Origin: Chelonoidis abingdonii | Lineage: Eukaryota; Chordata; Testudines; Testudinidae | Assembly: GCF_003597395.2 (NCBI RefSeq) | Contig: NC_133769.1 | Span: 43,494,223-43,558,222, forward strand | DNA: 64,000 nucleotides | Reading direction: 5' to 3' | Part shown: in pieces, positions 12,257 through 25,335 of the stretch | Layout of the letters: the number at the start of each line of letters is the position of its first letter | Numbering within the stretch: the stretch's first letter is position 1 | Notes under the pieces: model-generated | Databases searched by the model: none | Told to the model about the DNA's origin: nothing | The model's input: the letters and a program-made list of their open reading frames with translations, nothing else | Translations under genes and position numbers: made by a program

Positions 12257-15200
12257 CTCCCCAATATCACTGAAATTATCAACATCCTCAACTGACTGGC
12301 ACCTTTTCATGAAAGACTTTAGATAAGGAGATACAGTATGGAAGCAGGGCTTCATTACCTTGAGATTCTAGTGAAAGGACATGGAGAAGGATACAAAATC
12401 CCTATAGAGGCTGCCAGTTTCTTAGAAATCTCCTCTTGTATGGCTGGCTTGCTGGATAACCATCTCCAAAGCAAATAGGATTGTCTGAAGGAGGGACTGA
12501 GATTAGTTTAAGTGAATGGCAAAACCTTAAAACCCTGACCCTGCAATCTAATCTATGTGGGTGGGGCCCCATGGAAACTAACATGGCTCCATATAGAGGC
12601 AACATGATTGTGAATCTGTTGCAGAATTGGGATCTTTAGTGTTTAATGGGAGATGGTTGAATTCAGGGTTCTGTCCTTCTAATGAAAGAATGAAACTCAT
12701 AGGACAAGCAGGTGCATTCATTACATTTCAGCAATAAAAGTATGATACAAGTGCTATGTTTCTCATTCTATTAACTAAAGTACAAGAGGGAGACACATAC
12801 AACCCTGAACTCAGATATCTGCAGGTAAATAAAAGTGGAGCTTTTTTCCCCCTAATGCTCTCCTTCAAAATGTATGAAACATACATACTGTGTATTCTCA
12901 TAGGGGCCCCCTCCTTTGTGGCTACAGAGGGCACCAGGCACAGAAGGACCTGTATGGTTCTGCTAGGTAAAGAAGAATAGGATTCAGGAGGCCTTGCAGG
13001 GGATGTGCACTCTATGGGGGTTCTTTCTGCATCACTGCAGAGGTGTGCTTGGAGGGAGATAGTAGGTTTGCGACTATGATGACAAAAAGGTATTCCTCCT
13101 CCTCCTCCCCCATGTAAGAGAATGCATGGACTTCAGACGATACTGTAATCCTGAGACAGCAGCAGCAGCCATGAAGCAGCTATGTAGCCTGGGAAGGGGA
13201 TTATTTTGTCCCAGTCCACCTTTGTGGAGCCAAGTCCATTTACTCAGGCTGAATGCATGGGGAAGCACATCATATGAAATGAGGTTTTTAACAGGAGTAT
13301 CTATTGTTTTATAGAGCTTCCCCTTTAAATTAAAGCTAGAGATGATTACTTATAGTAAATAAATTAATACGTAGGTCTCTAACTTCTTGGAAAGTGAATT
13401 CTGCTAGAGGAATTTTCCAAAACTTATCTTCAGATTAAGGAAGGATCTTTGATTTATAAACTGGGGGTGCACTAGCTCTGAAATAAATGATTCAGCCATC
13501 AACTGGGGACCCAGGCCTTCTGCATTTGAATCCCCAGATGTATCACTACCAGATGAGCTGCCTATCTTGTTTTCAAACCATCATCCTCTTTCTTTGAAGT
13601 TGAACTCCTCCTCCTTCTGCTGCTTTTACTGATAAATTATACATGTTCTTGTTCCAAAACTTCTGCACTCAGTCACACACTTCAAACACCACTCTGTGGC
13701 TTACAGCTGTATGAATTCATAGTCATACAAGGCAATTGTGTTTCCTTGAATAGGTTGCTATGCCTTTATGACGTGCACTTCCAAAGAGAAGATACCCCCT
13801 GCAAACTGTGTGGGAGCCTTGCAGATTTCTACCTGGTGTTGTGATACATATATGCGACAATGTGGAGGTTTTCACTGACAAAACCTTCTTGAGCCTAATG
13901 GCAGGACTAAATTTATGAAAATCAAGCTGATCGGTCAATGGAGAATTATGCTGCAAAGATGGAGCAGTTCCTTGGCTGTCTGAATTTTCTGTGGTGTCCA
14001 GCTCCCAATAGCAGATACAGCTGTCATCTTCATTTGTTGTCTCCACAAAAAATAAAGCACTAAAAAAGTGCAGAGAACTGGCAAGAAAGTCTTGTTATGT
14101 GGGCCAAATTGTGATCTCACGTTAACCTAGTGTAACTCTGCCAGTATCAATAAACTACATTAGATTTGTGCTGGTGTAAATGTGAATTTGATGCTTGTTT
14201 GGTCTCTGAACCAAATCCCAAAATCCCAAATGGAAAGCAAGGATATTGACTTACAAGGGAGTTGTTCCAATGATATCAGTGGGCTTTCGACTGGGATCAT
14301 CGTTGTATGCTGCCAATACATTTCAAATTACTATCCTTTCCTATTAATTCCTCCACCACCCCCACTGCAACCATATTTAAAGGAAATTAGCAACTGCAAA
14401 TTATTAGGTGAAGAGACAGTGGTGAGTGGTGCTATTTATTTACTGATGTATTTAAAAAAAGATTCAGACCACATGATCTCATTACTGCTGCTCAGATCCT
14501 TCATCCCCAGATTGCCTCCGAATAGTAGTGCTGCCTTAAATTTGATAATAGCAAAGCGGTGAGCCTAAAGTCTTTGAAATAGGAACTGTGTATTTATATG
14601 TATTGGTCTAGCGCCTAACACAATAATAATAATAGAATCTGGAATGAACCAATATCTGTCTGTCTAGAACTATGAAGGATTATTTTTAAACAAAGAAGAA
14701 TATTGATTTTTTTCTCCAGTTTGAGGGAGTTTGTTTCCAACTGCTGCAAGTGGATGACGTAACCCTCAGGTTTAGACTGATTTTGAAAAGAAGTAGAATA
14801 CTTTCTCTTTAGTAAAGGGGTTTTTTTTGTTTTGTTTTGTTTTTTCTTTAAAGGTAAACTATTACATTCAAAGAAATCTTCACAATAGGTCTGAAGTCTG
14901 ATAGTTGTGGAATATTGGGAAAGGAGTAATTCAGAAAGAAGTTCTTTGAAAGAAGTAGGTTAAAAAAGCAGTCTCAATACTCAACCATAGATCTTTTCTA
15001 GGGAGCAGAAAGCTTCTTTGTTGCAAAAGTCTAACAGGATAAGTCTTTGGCCAGTTCCAAACCCTATTGAAGTCAATAGGTGTTTTTCAATTGGCTTTGC
15101 TCCAGTTCGATTGAGAGGAAAGAGAATGTAATCAAAACAGGGATCAGTGTAGAATATATTTAACTTTTGGAGAGAAAGAGCATTTCTGGATATTGTAGAG

Positions 15201-15769
15201 AGAGAGTTTGTGATAGTGGAGCCCACTCTCCTGGTACAAATGAAGCACCCTCTTTCAAAATAGGTCCTCGGTTTGGCAGAAGGAAATGTCTTTTTCCTTG
15301 CTGACTTCCCACAGGAAAAGGCAACGACGTTTCTCTTCACTTGCAAGCTGTCAGACATGCAGCAGTGAACATAGACACTAAATGAGTCACTTTTCTTTCA
15401 GCTCTAATCTCTGTTCATAGTGACAAAGAAATCACATAAAATCAATTCAATTCTGACTCTGAAAATCTTCTGAGAGTTCATTGGGGGAGCAAAAAGAGTA
15501 AAAATAGGATGCTTGGGATTCCAAATTAGGGAAAGTAAAAGTTATAAGTATAGATCAGTTTAGTTAAACAATTCCTGCATCTGAGGGGAAAGAGGGGGAT
15601 CACATGACCAAGAAGGTTGCCTGATTCCTGGTTTCCTGAACACCCACACATTAATCCTCATCAGTTAAGGGCTCCCAGGTATCTAAACTGTCACTTTCTA
15701 TCAGAAATTTACAAATTAGACTAGGGAGACTCTTTTTCTTGGGTTATTTAGGATGCTGCTGGGAAAAAT
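12257..15769. other. Unassigned non-coding stretch
   Basis: No host exon or clear repeat was recognised. A faint MITE-like remnant lies at about 14110-14190 (GGGCCAAATTGTGATCTCA, then GGTGTAAATGTGAATTTGA). A TTTTG-rich run lies at 14821-14846. The longest open frames (14182-14562 plus, 15358-14981 minus) have no recognisable domain. Confidence 0.4.
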
Positions 15770-16560
15770 AGAAATGCAGAATGGTCTAAGCCTGAGTCTC
15801 CAAAGAAAGATAAGTCTGAGGAAACCCAGCAATTTCTCACACAGGACTTTGCATCTATGAAGGACTTCCTAACCACCAAATTTGATCTCTTTGTCCAGAT
15901 ATGCATGAGATCTCTAAAGACATGGGAGAAGTCAAAGCTCGTTTGACCTATTTAAATAATGAACTATGAAAAACTGCCATAGAACTGAAGGAGGTTAAAA
16001 TAAAGAATGCTTCCTTAAGGCAAAGACTAACTAGTCTTGAGGAGAAAAAGGCTCTTGAACAGAGTGTGCAGGAATACTTTGCAGTAACTGGGGGTCTCTG
16101 AAGAGCTGGAAGGAAAACACATGATTAGATTTCTCTAGAATATCCTCTCTGAGGTACTGGGATTGGATCCTGGATTGCCTCCCCTGGAGACTGAAAGGGA
16201 TCTTCGAGTGGCAGGGGCCAAAAAGAGAGAGAAAAATAATAATCCTAGGCCTATCATTTTAAAATTGCGCAGATTTAATGACAAAGTTAAGCTGATGTCT
16301 GTTGCTAGGTAAAAAGGAACTCAGGTATAAGGATTTTAAATTTTATTTGTATCCAGAGTTCTCTGTAAATTTAAGCAAGAAGAGAGCAGCATTTAATGGC
16401 ATCAAACAAGGATCAGATATTAAATACAGCCTTAAATATCCTGTGATCTTCATAATGAATCTGACAGACTCTGAAATACTTCAATACCCCGTCGAATGCT
16501 TGGCAACCACTACAGGAATTGAGACCAGATCTCACTAAGGTAACAGCATGAGCCTCTCAT
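15770..16560 (+). pseudogene. L1/Tx1-type ORF1 remnant
   Basis: Reading across several frames gives a coiled-coil-like segment with heptad Leu/Ile (about 15890-16070). An L1 ORF1-like central and C-terminal region follows (about 16080-16530). Recognisable pieces are 'RPIILKLRRFNDKVKLM' and, in another frame, KKRAAFNGIKQ and KYSLKYPV. In L1 elements ORF1 is the RNA-binding chaperone of the retrotransposition particle. Stops and frame changes make this a dead copy. The open stretch 16302-16538 is the best-preserved part. No ORF2 follows, and AT-rich sequence replaces it. Confidence 0.68.
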
Positions 16561-17006
16561 AAAAGGGGGAAAAATATGGAGATTATAAATCTCGAAGAAA
16601 AGGAACTGTGATTGGGAAAACCAGGCAACTCATGTACATATATCTGATATATTTAATAGTATTATAGGATATAAGTAGTACTGTTAGATGAGATATTTAA
16701 TATAGCTCAGGGTTTCTATATCTATCTATATATTCATAACTATATCACTTTTATCTCCTTAGTTCTACTTAAATTAATATCTATATGTCTATTTATATGT
16801 TTTAATATTAAATGCTAATATATTTATAACTATTTATTTACATGTTCTTTATGACGACCTCTATCACTTTATATGGGCACTTGTATGTTTGTTTCTACAT
16901 TTCTACCCATATATTTGTATGTGTGTGGTAATAATATATTCATATTTATTTATTTGCATACATATCATTTGTCATGTAATGTTTAACTTTTTTTATTAAT
17001 ATATTG
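16561..17006. other. AT-rich low-complexity stretch
   Basis: Very AT-rich, with many TATATA and TTTATTT runs and no coding signal. It could be decayed LINE 3' sequence or simple AT-rich DNA. Confidence 0.55.
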
Positions 17007-17288
17007 CAGGGTTTCTCAAACAGGGGTCACCACTTGTGTAGGGAAAGCCCCTGGCAGGCCAGGCTTGTGTGTTTACCTGCCCCGTCTGTAGGTCCAGCCA
17101 ATCGCGGCTTCCACTGGCCACGGATCACTGCACCAGGCCAATGGGAGTGCTCCCATTGGCCCAGTGCAGCTATCCGTGGTCAGTGGGAGTTGCGATCGGC
17201 CGGACCTACAGACAGGGCAGGTAAACACACAAGCCTGGCCCGCCAGGGGCTTTCCCTACACAAGCAGTGACCCCTGTTTGAGAAACTG
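17007..17288. mobile_element. hAT fold-back MITE
   Basis: The left end, CAGGGTTTCTCAAACAGGGG, and the complement of the right end, CAGTTTCTCAAACAGGGG, are near-identical. The inverted similarity runs about 130 bp inward, so the single strand can fold into a long hairpin. CAGTG-TTCTCAA-like ends are typical of hAT elements. It is the same family as 29845-30163. The interior is GC-rich and non-coding; open frames on both strands are a by-product of the palindrome. No clear 8-bp duplication was found. Confidence 0.8.
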
Positions 17289-17649
17289 TAAGTTATGCAG
17301 TCATATCTATGAAGCAATAGCTTTCATTCCTTTATATAACCTGGCACATTTAGAAATTTGGTAAATATATTTCCTACAGATTCCTAATTTATATTGAACA
17401 AGTATATACCATCTGAAGTCTGAATGTGCCTGTATTGGATGCTGAGGGTTAGGTGGGTGATGTATGGGTTTGTTTGGTTGTTTGGTGGGAGGATGTTTGT
17501 ACTTGGAGGTTTGTTGGGAGGATGTTTGCACTTGGAGAAGCACTTGGAGGCTCTCATTCTGTCAATTAGCAGCTGAACAGTCACTGATTTTTCATGAACT
17601 CTATCAAGTTATGTTACTGAAGTGTATAAGGGCTTAATGTACCCATGTT
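17289..17649. other. Unassigned stretch with GTTTG-rich patch
   Basis: No gene was found. A G/T-rich patch at 17460-17540 contains two copies of 'GGAGGATGTTTG', a short local duplication. Confidence 0.5.
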
Positions 17650-18330
17650 GTGAGGCAAGCATGCCCTGTCACCCTCTAGGGTGGGGGAAAGGGTGTTATA
17701 GCCCTGTGACTGAGTCCAACTGACCTAATGGCCAGAGTCAATAAGGTGGTCCTCCTAGGCAGAGCCATGTGGCCTAGTGCCAAGAATCAGTATGGCTGCC
17801 ATCCCTCGCAGCGCTATGGGGGCTAAGGGCCAGAGTCTGTTGGGCAGCCCTCTGTCATAGGGCTAGGTAGTCTAAGGACCAGAGTCAATACAGCTGCCTT
17901 CTGTTGCAAGACTGTGTGACCAAATGGCCTGAGAGGTTTGGGATACCACCCAAACCTCCCTATTCCACTGAGCCCCAGCCCAGGGCCCTGCCAGCGGTGA
18001 GTGTACTCACTGCTGGGTCAATGGGGATCCAACCAACACATGCAGACTTAGTTTTCAGTCCTACAACCAAATCACTGGCTAGTCCTCCTGGGCTACTTCC
18101 TACCCTGTCTTCCAGTGGTGTAGTCCCCCGTTGTCATGGGCCTCCAGGGTCTCTGGCCTGTGAAGCTTCTGATGCTCATGACACCGTTTGGGTGCCTGTA
18201 GGTAGTTGGGTATCTGCCCAGGTCTTGGCAGGCTTGACTTCTGCAGCCTGAAGCTCTGGTAGCTCCTTGGAGGATGATTGCATGGCACGTCCTCTCTCCT
18301 CGGTGGTCTCTCACAAGTTAAAAAACAACA
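17650..18330 (-). mobile_element. LTR-retroelement-like block (uncertain)
   Basis: GC-richer than its surroundings. The internal 'GGCCAGAGTCAATA' units and the sequence at 17930-18320 resemble gypsy-type LTR/leader sequence that I associate with turtle genomes, in minus orientation. I could not identify TG...CA ends or a target duplication. No coding region of gag or pol is visible. Treat the family call as tentative. Confidence 0.4.
17730..17925. repeat. 49-bp tandem repeat, four units
   Basis: Four diverged units of about 49, 49, 48 and 50 bp each begin with a GGCCAGAGTC-like word. They sit inside the LTR-like block at 17650-18330. Such internal tandem units are common in LTR U3 regions. 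Confidence 0.75.
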
Positions 18331-21300
18331 GTCTGAGCCTGAGAATTGAAACACAATCTTTGCTAATACCATAAAGATTTTGAGAGAATAGTTTACATAT
18401 GAATGAAATTAATATATAAAAAGAAAAGAGGACTGAAAGGCTGTTAGTACTAACAGCATAAATCTGGACTCACTACACATAGTAAAGGTTGAAGATATGA
18501 CAGCTCAATGCAAACCTATCTCATGCAGTCTTTTAATGTCAACATATAACCACATTTTGGAAGGAATTATGTGGTGCTCTATAAGGTGACTGGAGTAGGG
18601 GTTACACCTACATCAAGCCTCTGGGTTTTGGGCATTGTAGAAGATGTAGCCTGATCAAGTAATGCCAGGAAATGGATTGCTGCAGCACATAAAATAGCCA
18701 AAAGGGTCATTTTACAAAAATGGAAATCTACTATTTCCCCCCCGCCTCCCCCATTCTTTGACTGACTAACTGACCTAATCAACAATACCCTCATGGAAAA
18801 ACTAACAATCTATAGAGGCACAAGATCCTACTATGACAACACTTGGTCTTTCATGAGAGCATTACAAGCTAACTCCAGGTAGACTGGGCTTCTGATCTTT
18901 TTTTTTTTAACTGAAATATTTAAACTGGTACAATCTCAACTGTGTCCATAGCTGTTTAAGAATAAAAGTGCCTTACACCTGTACAGGAATAGCTGCACCA
19001 GGAGAAGCATCTTTATATTGACAAAACTGTATCCTTACTTGGGGTCATGGAGGGGTGAGGTGGGGCGGTGGGCAATTGTGCCACTTTAGATACCTGTATA
19101 GTTAAAGTGGTACAATTTATGTGGTAGACAAGGCCTTAGAAAAAACATTTCCCATGTCTCCCCTCATCCTCATTAGTTCATTTTGCACATTTATAGAGCA
19201 TTCTCACTGTTTCCCCTGCATTGCCAAGTAGTAAGTTTACTCTTTTGTCCAAGTGGGTCTTTAACACAGCAACTAGAGAGAAAAAAACGTGCTTAAAAAT
19301 AAGAAAATGTGAATGGGGAAAACCATAACAATTGTTAGATGTGGCTTCAGCATTTGTAGCACACAAAACTGTATTTAACTCAATTTTATGAGTTTAACTA
19401 GAGTTCAAACTGATCTCCCTTGATGTAACATCAAAAATAGTAAACAAGAGAATTTTGCTGGTTACTTTGCATCTATTTTTATGCAAGGTAATAGCAGCAT
19501 TCCTGAAGAGAACTGTGAAAAAAGGAATGCCACAAACCTTGTAATAGCCAGTCTTCATTTTGGCCATCTGTGGTGTATTGAAAACTGTAGGCTGTAACTT
19601 TACATTTCAGGGTTTTCCTGGTCCTGTTTGTAGGCTTGGGGGCTCTGTAGGGATATGTGTGATCTGGACCTAGCAACAATCAGTCTGAAAACAGGCATCC
19701 TCAAGTTAGGTAGAGTCAGTTGTGCCTGTTATAGGGAGCAACCTGCTTTGTTTCTCTGTGTTCTGAATTCTAAAAAATAAAATAGTGTTATCATGCAACC
19801 TTCCAGTAAGAGTACTTTATTTTTATCTAACTTCTGTTTGTGTTATATTTCCCAGCATACAATCTCATGTCCATTAGTCCATTCATCTGCTAATGATACT
19901 GTAAGATACTTCTAGTCTGGAGTTGGGGGACAAGGTGCTTGCATCAGGGCTTAGACTTCAGAAATTCTGATCCCAGCCTCTTCCTCGTAAAACCTAAAAC
20001 ACGTTGACAAAAAAGCCTCAACTACACAACACAATAAATAATTCTGTGTAACTGCAAGAAGATTGATGTAATGTAGTTTTAAGACATCACAAGATAATGC
20101 ATGAGCACAAATATAAAAGCCATAAATAATAAAGGCCTTAAGCAGTAATATACCCACTCTTCCTGTCAACATTTTGCATGATCATCATTTATGAAGATAC
20201 AGCATCTAAATTCCTGATGAATTGTCTGACACGTGTTCATTAAACACATTTACTATCAAGTAAGAATACACCGTGAGTCCAGTGCTCCCATTTCTATTCT
20301 GAAAACACGTGACCTAAAGCCAAGGAAAAGTAAGAAAATAGTTCTGAAAATACATTTGGGAACAGACAGTGCAGTATGTGTCATCACTCCAGTTCTCAAA
20401 AACTTAGCTTCAAGTCTTTAAAGATGTGTGATATTTTTAGGACAACAGAAGACACCGGCAAGAGAAATGTTCAAACCTATAACTACTGTACAGCTTTCGA
20501 TAAAGTATAATTAAATGTGGATTTAATGTGGAAATGTGGACGTTCACATATGGTGAACAGTAAAGTTCTGAAAAACCCTCTAAGGACAATTGAAGCATAA
20601 TACAAAGCTGAAAAGGTATAGGACTAAACTGGTGCTATGTTTATTAAATGCAGTGTAATGTAAATAATCCTCAAGAGCAGAAATTTTTATATTTTGAGTT
20701 ATACTAAAATAAAATACAGAAAAAATACAAATGCTATCCTTTTTGTTAATCCCCATGGAAAACCAAACTCGTCTATTATCTTTTTCCAGGATGAGAGTTA
20801 TAAAAAATGTTTTTGTTTTTATTTATTTTTTAATCTAATGTTCAGGCTTAAATGACTTTCAGCCCCTTCCAATGTGATACATATGTTCAGTGAGAAATAT
20901 AGATGATCACACACATTAATATATTTCTATATACAGGTCGCTACTGAGTACAATCAGAGTGGATTGACAAATATGCTGCCAGGATACTGGAAAGGTCATT
21001 TAATTTTTCAAGTGGAATAATGACATCACTTTTAAACTTTTACAATAACGTCAACTTCTCTAAAATACATTCTAAGCTACATAACTTATTCCTAAAATGT
21101 AAATTTCATGTTTGTATTCTGTTGTGTTAACAGTTTGCACTAAAGGAGCACTAGCTAATGCTGCAAAGGGAGAACTGGTCTTTTCTTTATAAACAATGTG
21201 GGTCAGATACTGCTGTCATTTACAGCAGTAACTCTGACTTCAATTTCAGAGTGGTAGTAACTCTGTTGGTTCCAATGATGCAGTTACTCCAGCTCAATAC

Positions 21301-22278
21301 TGATGAAACTGGAAGCAAAAAGTGCATATAAGTCAAGGGCCCATTTGGGGACAATACAGTAATGTACGAGGCAGAAGAGAGTTAAAGCATAAGATTAAAA
21401 CTGATATATAATCTGGAAATGGTGATATCATATGTTAAAACTATTTTCCAGATGTAAAGTACCCAAAATAAACTTTGCCGGCTTTAAGATATATTTGTCA
21501 AGCTCTACGTAAAAATAAAAGGAAATAATTCTTAAAATGTTTCATTTGTTAAATTTAATTTATCTGCATTTTTCCTCTAAATCTCACCCAGAAAATGTGG
21601 TTTATTAAAAGAGCTCCATCTTCTGGTAAGTAATTAAAAAAAATCCTCCATAGTCTTAGAAGAAAAGGCTTAAAATCATTTACAGAGCTTAATGAAAAAT
21701 TGATCCTGGGTGACGAATGTCTAGAACTGCATTCTACAGGGAGTTTGTGACATTGCTGTGTTATAGCAATTTGTTATTTGATAACCTTCACCTCTAACCT
21801 CTGGTCAGAAAGTGTAAAGATTATTGAATTCAAATAAAAGGGCGACATATTTTAGCAACTTTTCAGAAAAGTAAGAGTCTGTATTGATTGTCTTTGTTTG
21901 GTTTCAATACTAGGTACTGTTTTCAAGCTCCTAGCTAGGTATATTCTTGAGCCAGAATAATGCCTCTGAAAAAAAATGTTCAGCCTTCAGCAAGGAATAG
22001 AAAAACAAGCACACTGAAGAAATTCAATTTAATTTCTTCTGTTTGTCCTATAAACCTAAAATGTGCCTATCTCTGGGCTCCATTTAAACAAGCTAAACAG
22101 AACAAATTGCATGAAAGAATTACTATACTTCATTTATTTTATTGCTTTTTAAGCAGGGTTGTTCTCATTATTTTTGTTTCCTGGGAGAATGTTTCAGATC
22201 TACTAAGGAAGGCTACTCTGTCCCCAAGAGGGTTGTTTCAAGTTCTGCCAATGATCCCACTGCAATATCCATCTACAA
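18331..22278. other. Unassigned non-coding stretch
   Basis: AT-rich sequence with no recognised exon. Possible MITE halves occur near 21200-21300 (GGGTCAGATACTGCTGTCA, 'CAGTTACTCCAGCT') but are too eroded to bound. A poly-T run lies at 18898-18909. Confidence 0.4.
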
Positions 22279-22437
22279 CAGTGGTTCTCAACCTATTTAT
22301 CATTGTGGGCCGCATATGCAGCTGTCTGTGTGTTATGTGGGCCACATCCACACAATATATATTCTACTTGTATGGCCCTGAGGATGTCACATGGGCCACA
22401 GCTATGTGCTGATTGGGACGCAGGTTGAGAACTGCTA
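22279..22437. mobile_element. hAT MITE
   Basis: The left end, CAGTGGTTCTCAA, pairs with the right end, TTGAGAACTGCTA, differing only by transitions. The 8-bp flanks ATCTACAA (22271-22278) and ATCTATAG (22438-22445) match at 6 of 8 positions, and both mismatches are transitions. At 159 bp it is non-autonomous. Confidence 0.82.
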
Positions 22438-23870
22438 ATCTATAGGATGCTACATAGTCAGAGGCCATATGAGAAGTTAAACTGATATTCTTACTGCTCC
22501 TCTCTGGTGGATATATAGGCAGACATTAAAGACCTCAAAGCATTTTCTAAAAGTATGAAGGTACCAGAATCTACCCCAAAAGAAAGAGTTTTACTACACT
22601 CAGAACGGAAAACATCAAATCAAGAGTGATTAAAGGTGTCATTAAAACATCAGACCCTGTTTCTGCAAACAGCAATGTGAAGGTGGATCATCAATAATAT
22701 AACATCCATGAAAATGCAATTGCAGGATCATGGCTTCTAGAGCATCTGGAAAGACTGATAGCTAAAAACTGCTTTCAAATTAAGGGTTAAAATTTGAGAG
22801 CTGGAAATGAAATATTTAAACTTGCAAACTATTATCCTATTGCAAGAAATATAAATACAAGGCATTGATTGTTTGCATTGCTGTTTCAGTATTGCTAACT
22901 ATTTTATTGCTATTTCATAATTACTGACTAATTGCATGTTCTGTCAAATTATATGAAGAGTGTGTTTCAGAATAATTATTGACTATTCATCCTGTAATGA
23001 CATAAATAACCAACCAGGAAAACTGTTTTCCAGATGATCCATCAGATTTTGTTGTTTAGACTTTAATAATTTTCTGTCAATGTGTGTCTGAGAAAGTAAT
23101 TAGTGGTTTAGCTTTTTAAAAAAATCAAATAACTTTCATAGTCATCTCTAAAATGACTGTTAGACATATTGCTTTTCTTTGATTTTCTTTCAGCGTACTT
23201 AAGTAATGTATGTAACTGCAGAATTGGAGTCTATGTCCACTTTGGATTTGGTCCTGACAGTCTTTGGGTAATGTGCAGCAAGAAATACCAGGATATTATG
23301 CTCTAGCACACATATTACCATAGACTGCCCATGGGCATGAGTAAAGTTAAGCATTATAGCCCAGTTGTTCTAAATAGCCACTAATTTTGGGGTGTCCAAA
23401 ATAGAGACATGTTAGGTCTGATATTCAGAGATGCTGAGCACCCATAACTCATATACGCTTCAATTCAGTACTCCTGAAATTAAGACCCAAGGAATCTCTA
23501 GCTGGCTACCTCAGAAGAGATGAAGGCAAAAATCAGTGGACATATGTGAAAATTTTGCTCTAGGTATAGTCCTCCATGATGCATAGTAGATCTCAAGCCC
23601 CTTGCTCTCGAATACAGGGTAAGAAAAAAAATGGGCAGAATGCTTGTGGTGGCTGAGCCTGTCTGAAAAGATATGGACTTAAGTGAGGTCCTCAGTATAC
23701 AAGTATAGCGCATACCTATGTGCTCATCTCCTAGGTCTTACTCCTTCTACTCAGCAGGAGTAGCTTTGAGGCTGCACAAGAGGTCTGTCATTAATGTATG
23801 AGTGCATTCTCCTCTGCTCCGTGTCCTGTTTAGCACTGTTTTTCCTTGAGCTTGTACATACAACATTGCA
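22438..23870. other. Unassigned non-coding stretch
   Basis: No gene or repeat family was recognised. AT-rich. Confidence 0.45.
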
Positions 23871-23875
23871 TCTGA

Positions 23876-23995
23876 AGTGGAGTTTTTTACTCACAAAAGC
23901 TTATGCCCAAATAAATCTGTTAGTCTTTAAGGTGCCACTGCACTTCTCATTGTTTTTGTGGATACAGACTAAGACAGCTACCCCTCTGATACTAC
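23876..23995 (+). mobile_element. Penelope-like 3' tail fragment
   Basis: This matches the tail of the Penelope-like element at 3.6 kb (there on the minus strand): AAAAGCTTATGCCCAAATAA, then GTTAGTCTTTAAGGTGCCAC and a GGATACAGACTAA block. Only the 3' end is present. Confidence 0.68.
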
Positions 23996-24298
23996 ACACA
24001 ACCCTGTGCACTCACATAGTGCAGAATCAAACACTTCAAGGAAAACATGTCTGAGTTGTCTGAGTCCTTTGTTACTACCATTTGCATGTTGGTCTTTCAC
24101 TTACCTAGAATGTGGTTTTCTGGTTGGTTACTTATTTTCCCCCACTGATTCAGCTTAGTGGAATGGCAAACCCAATAAGTGTGGGTATATACAAGTACAC
24201 TTGCCTTTGAGCCATTTACAACAGATCTCAAAAGAATCTGTCATATCTATTGCCTAAAAGCATGGGTCTGTCTTTCTGCATAATTTTCGTGAAAAGTA

Positions 24299-24486
24299 CA
24301 CCTCCATCCCGATATAATACGATCCGATATAACACAAATTTGGATATAACGCGGTAAGGCAGCACTCCAGGGAGGTGGGGCTGCACGCTCCAGCAGGTCA
24401 GAGCAAGTTCAATATAACGCAGTTTCACCTATAACATGGTAAGATTTTTTGGCTCCCGAGGACAGCATTATATCGGGGTAGAGGTG
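24299..24486. mobile_element. Tc1/mariner-type (Tigger-like) MITE
   Basis: A 188-bp element has ends CACCTCCATCCCGATATAA and its complement CGGGGTAGAGGTG. It is flanked by TA on both sides (24297-24298, 24487-24488), the target duplication of Tc1/mariner/pogo elements. Internal GATATAAC words recur on both arms. No transposase is present. Confidence 0.82.
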
Positions 24487-24488
24487 TA

Positions 24489-25335
24489 ATAACTCAAAAG
24501 TATCCTTGAACTTGTTAGAGATTTCACTGGTACTCGTGAAATTCCCCAAACTTCAGCGTTTTTAAGGTGTTCAGCTCTAGCTTGATTTTTGATTCAATAA
24601 GTTTTAGAGCATAAGCAGCAATGAAATTGGGACCTGGGTCCATTTTGGGATTCCAGCACCTTCAGAATTTCAGATTTATTGTGATTGGGGGAGTTGGGCT
24701 TAGACCTATCTCAAAAAATACTATGTTTGCACTGTATTATAGCAATAGAAGAAAGAACTACAGTTGCTAAGATTGAAAATCTGTATAATTCACTCTTAAC
24801 TTTCCGTAGCTTTCACTTTTGATACTGAAAATGATTAGGCTCCATTTCTGAGCTTTATGGAAAGTTTGCTTAAAACTGTTTCAGACACTTCTGTTTACAG
24901 TGAACATGGGTGGGAACATTTTTTGCATTATAAAATATTCTTGTGACTTTATTTTTGTTAACAGTCTTACAGACAAAAACCATTGAAGTTTGAGAACTGG
25001 AGATATCCTTCAGAGAAGCAGTGCACATCTTTATTACAAAGATAATTTGTTTTTAGTTTATCAGGTAATGAAGGGTTAACTATCTAAGAAAAAGCAAATA
25101 CATAATAACTGGCACATTATAGGACTTGAAAACTCTTGAAAGATAGGCACAGTTAACATATGACAGACCTTTCATGTTAAGCAGCTTTACACATAGAGCA
25201 AGTCCTCTGGCTCTTCAGTACTGTTCCAGACAAGGACTATGAACTAATTCCATGTTGCTAATCATACCCGGAGACCAACAAATCTATGTCTGGTAACCTT
25301 TTAATGACACAAAACAGAAGCACCACATGAAGGTT
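24489..25335. other. Unassigned non-coding stretch
   Basis: AT-rich with no recognised gene or repeat. Confidence 0.45.

Noticed and set aside
14182..14562. 126-residue plus frame as a host exon
   Set aside because: No domain, no splice signals at plausible places, and it overlaps a MITE-like remnant.
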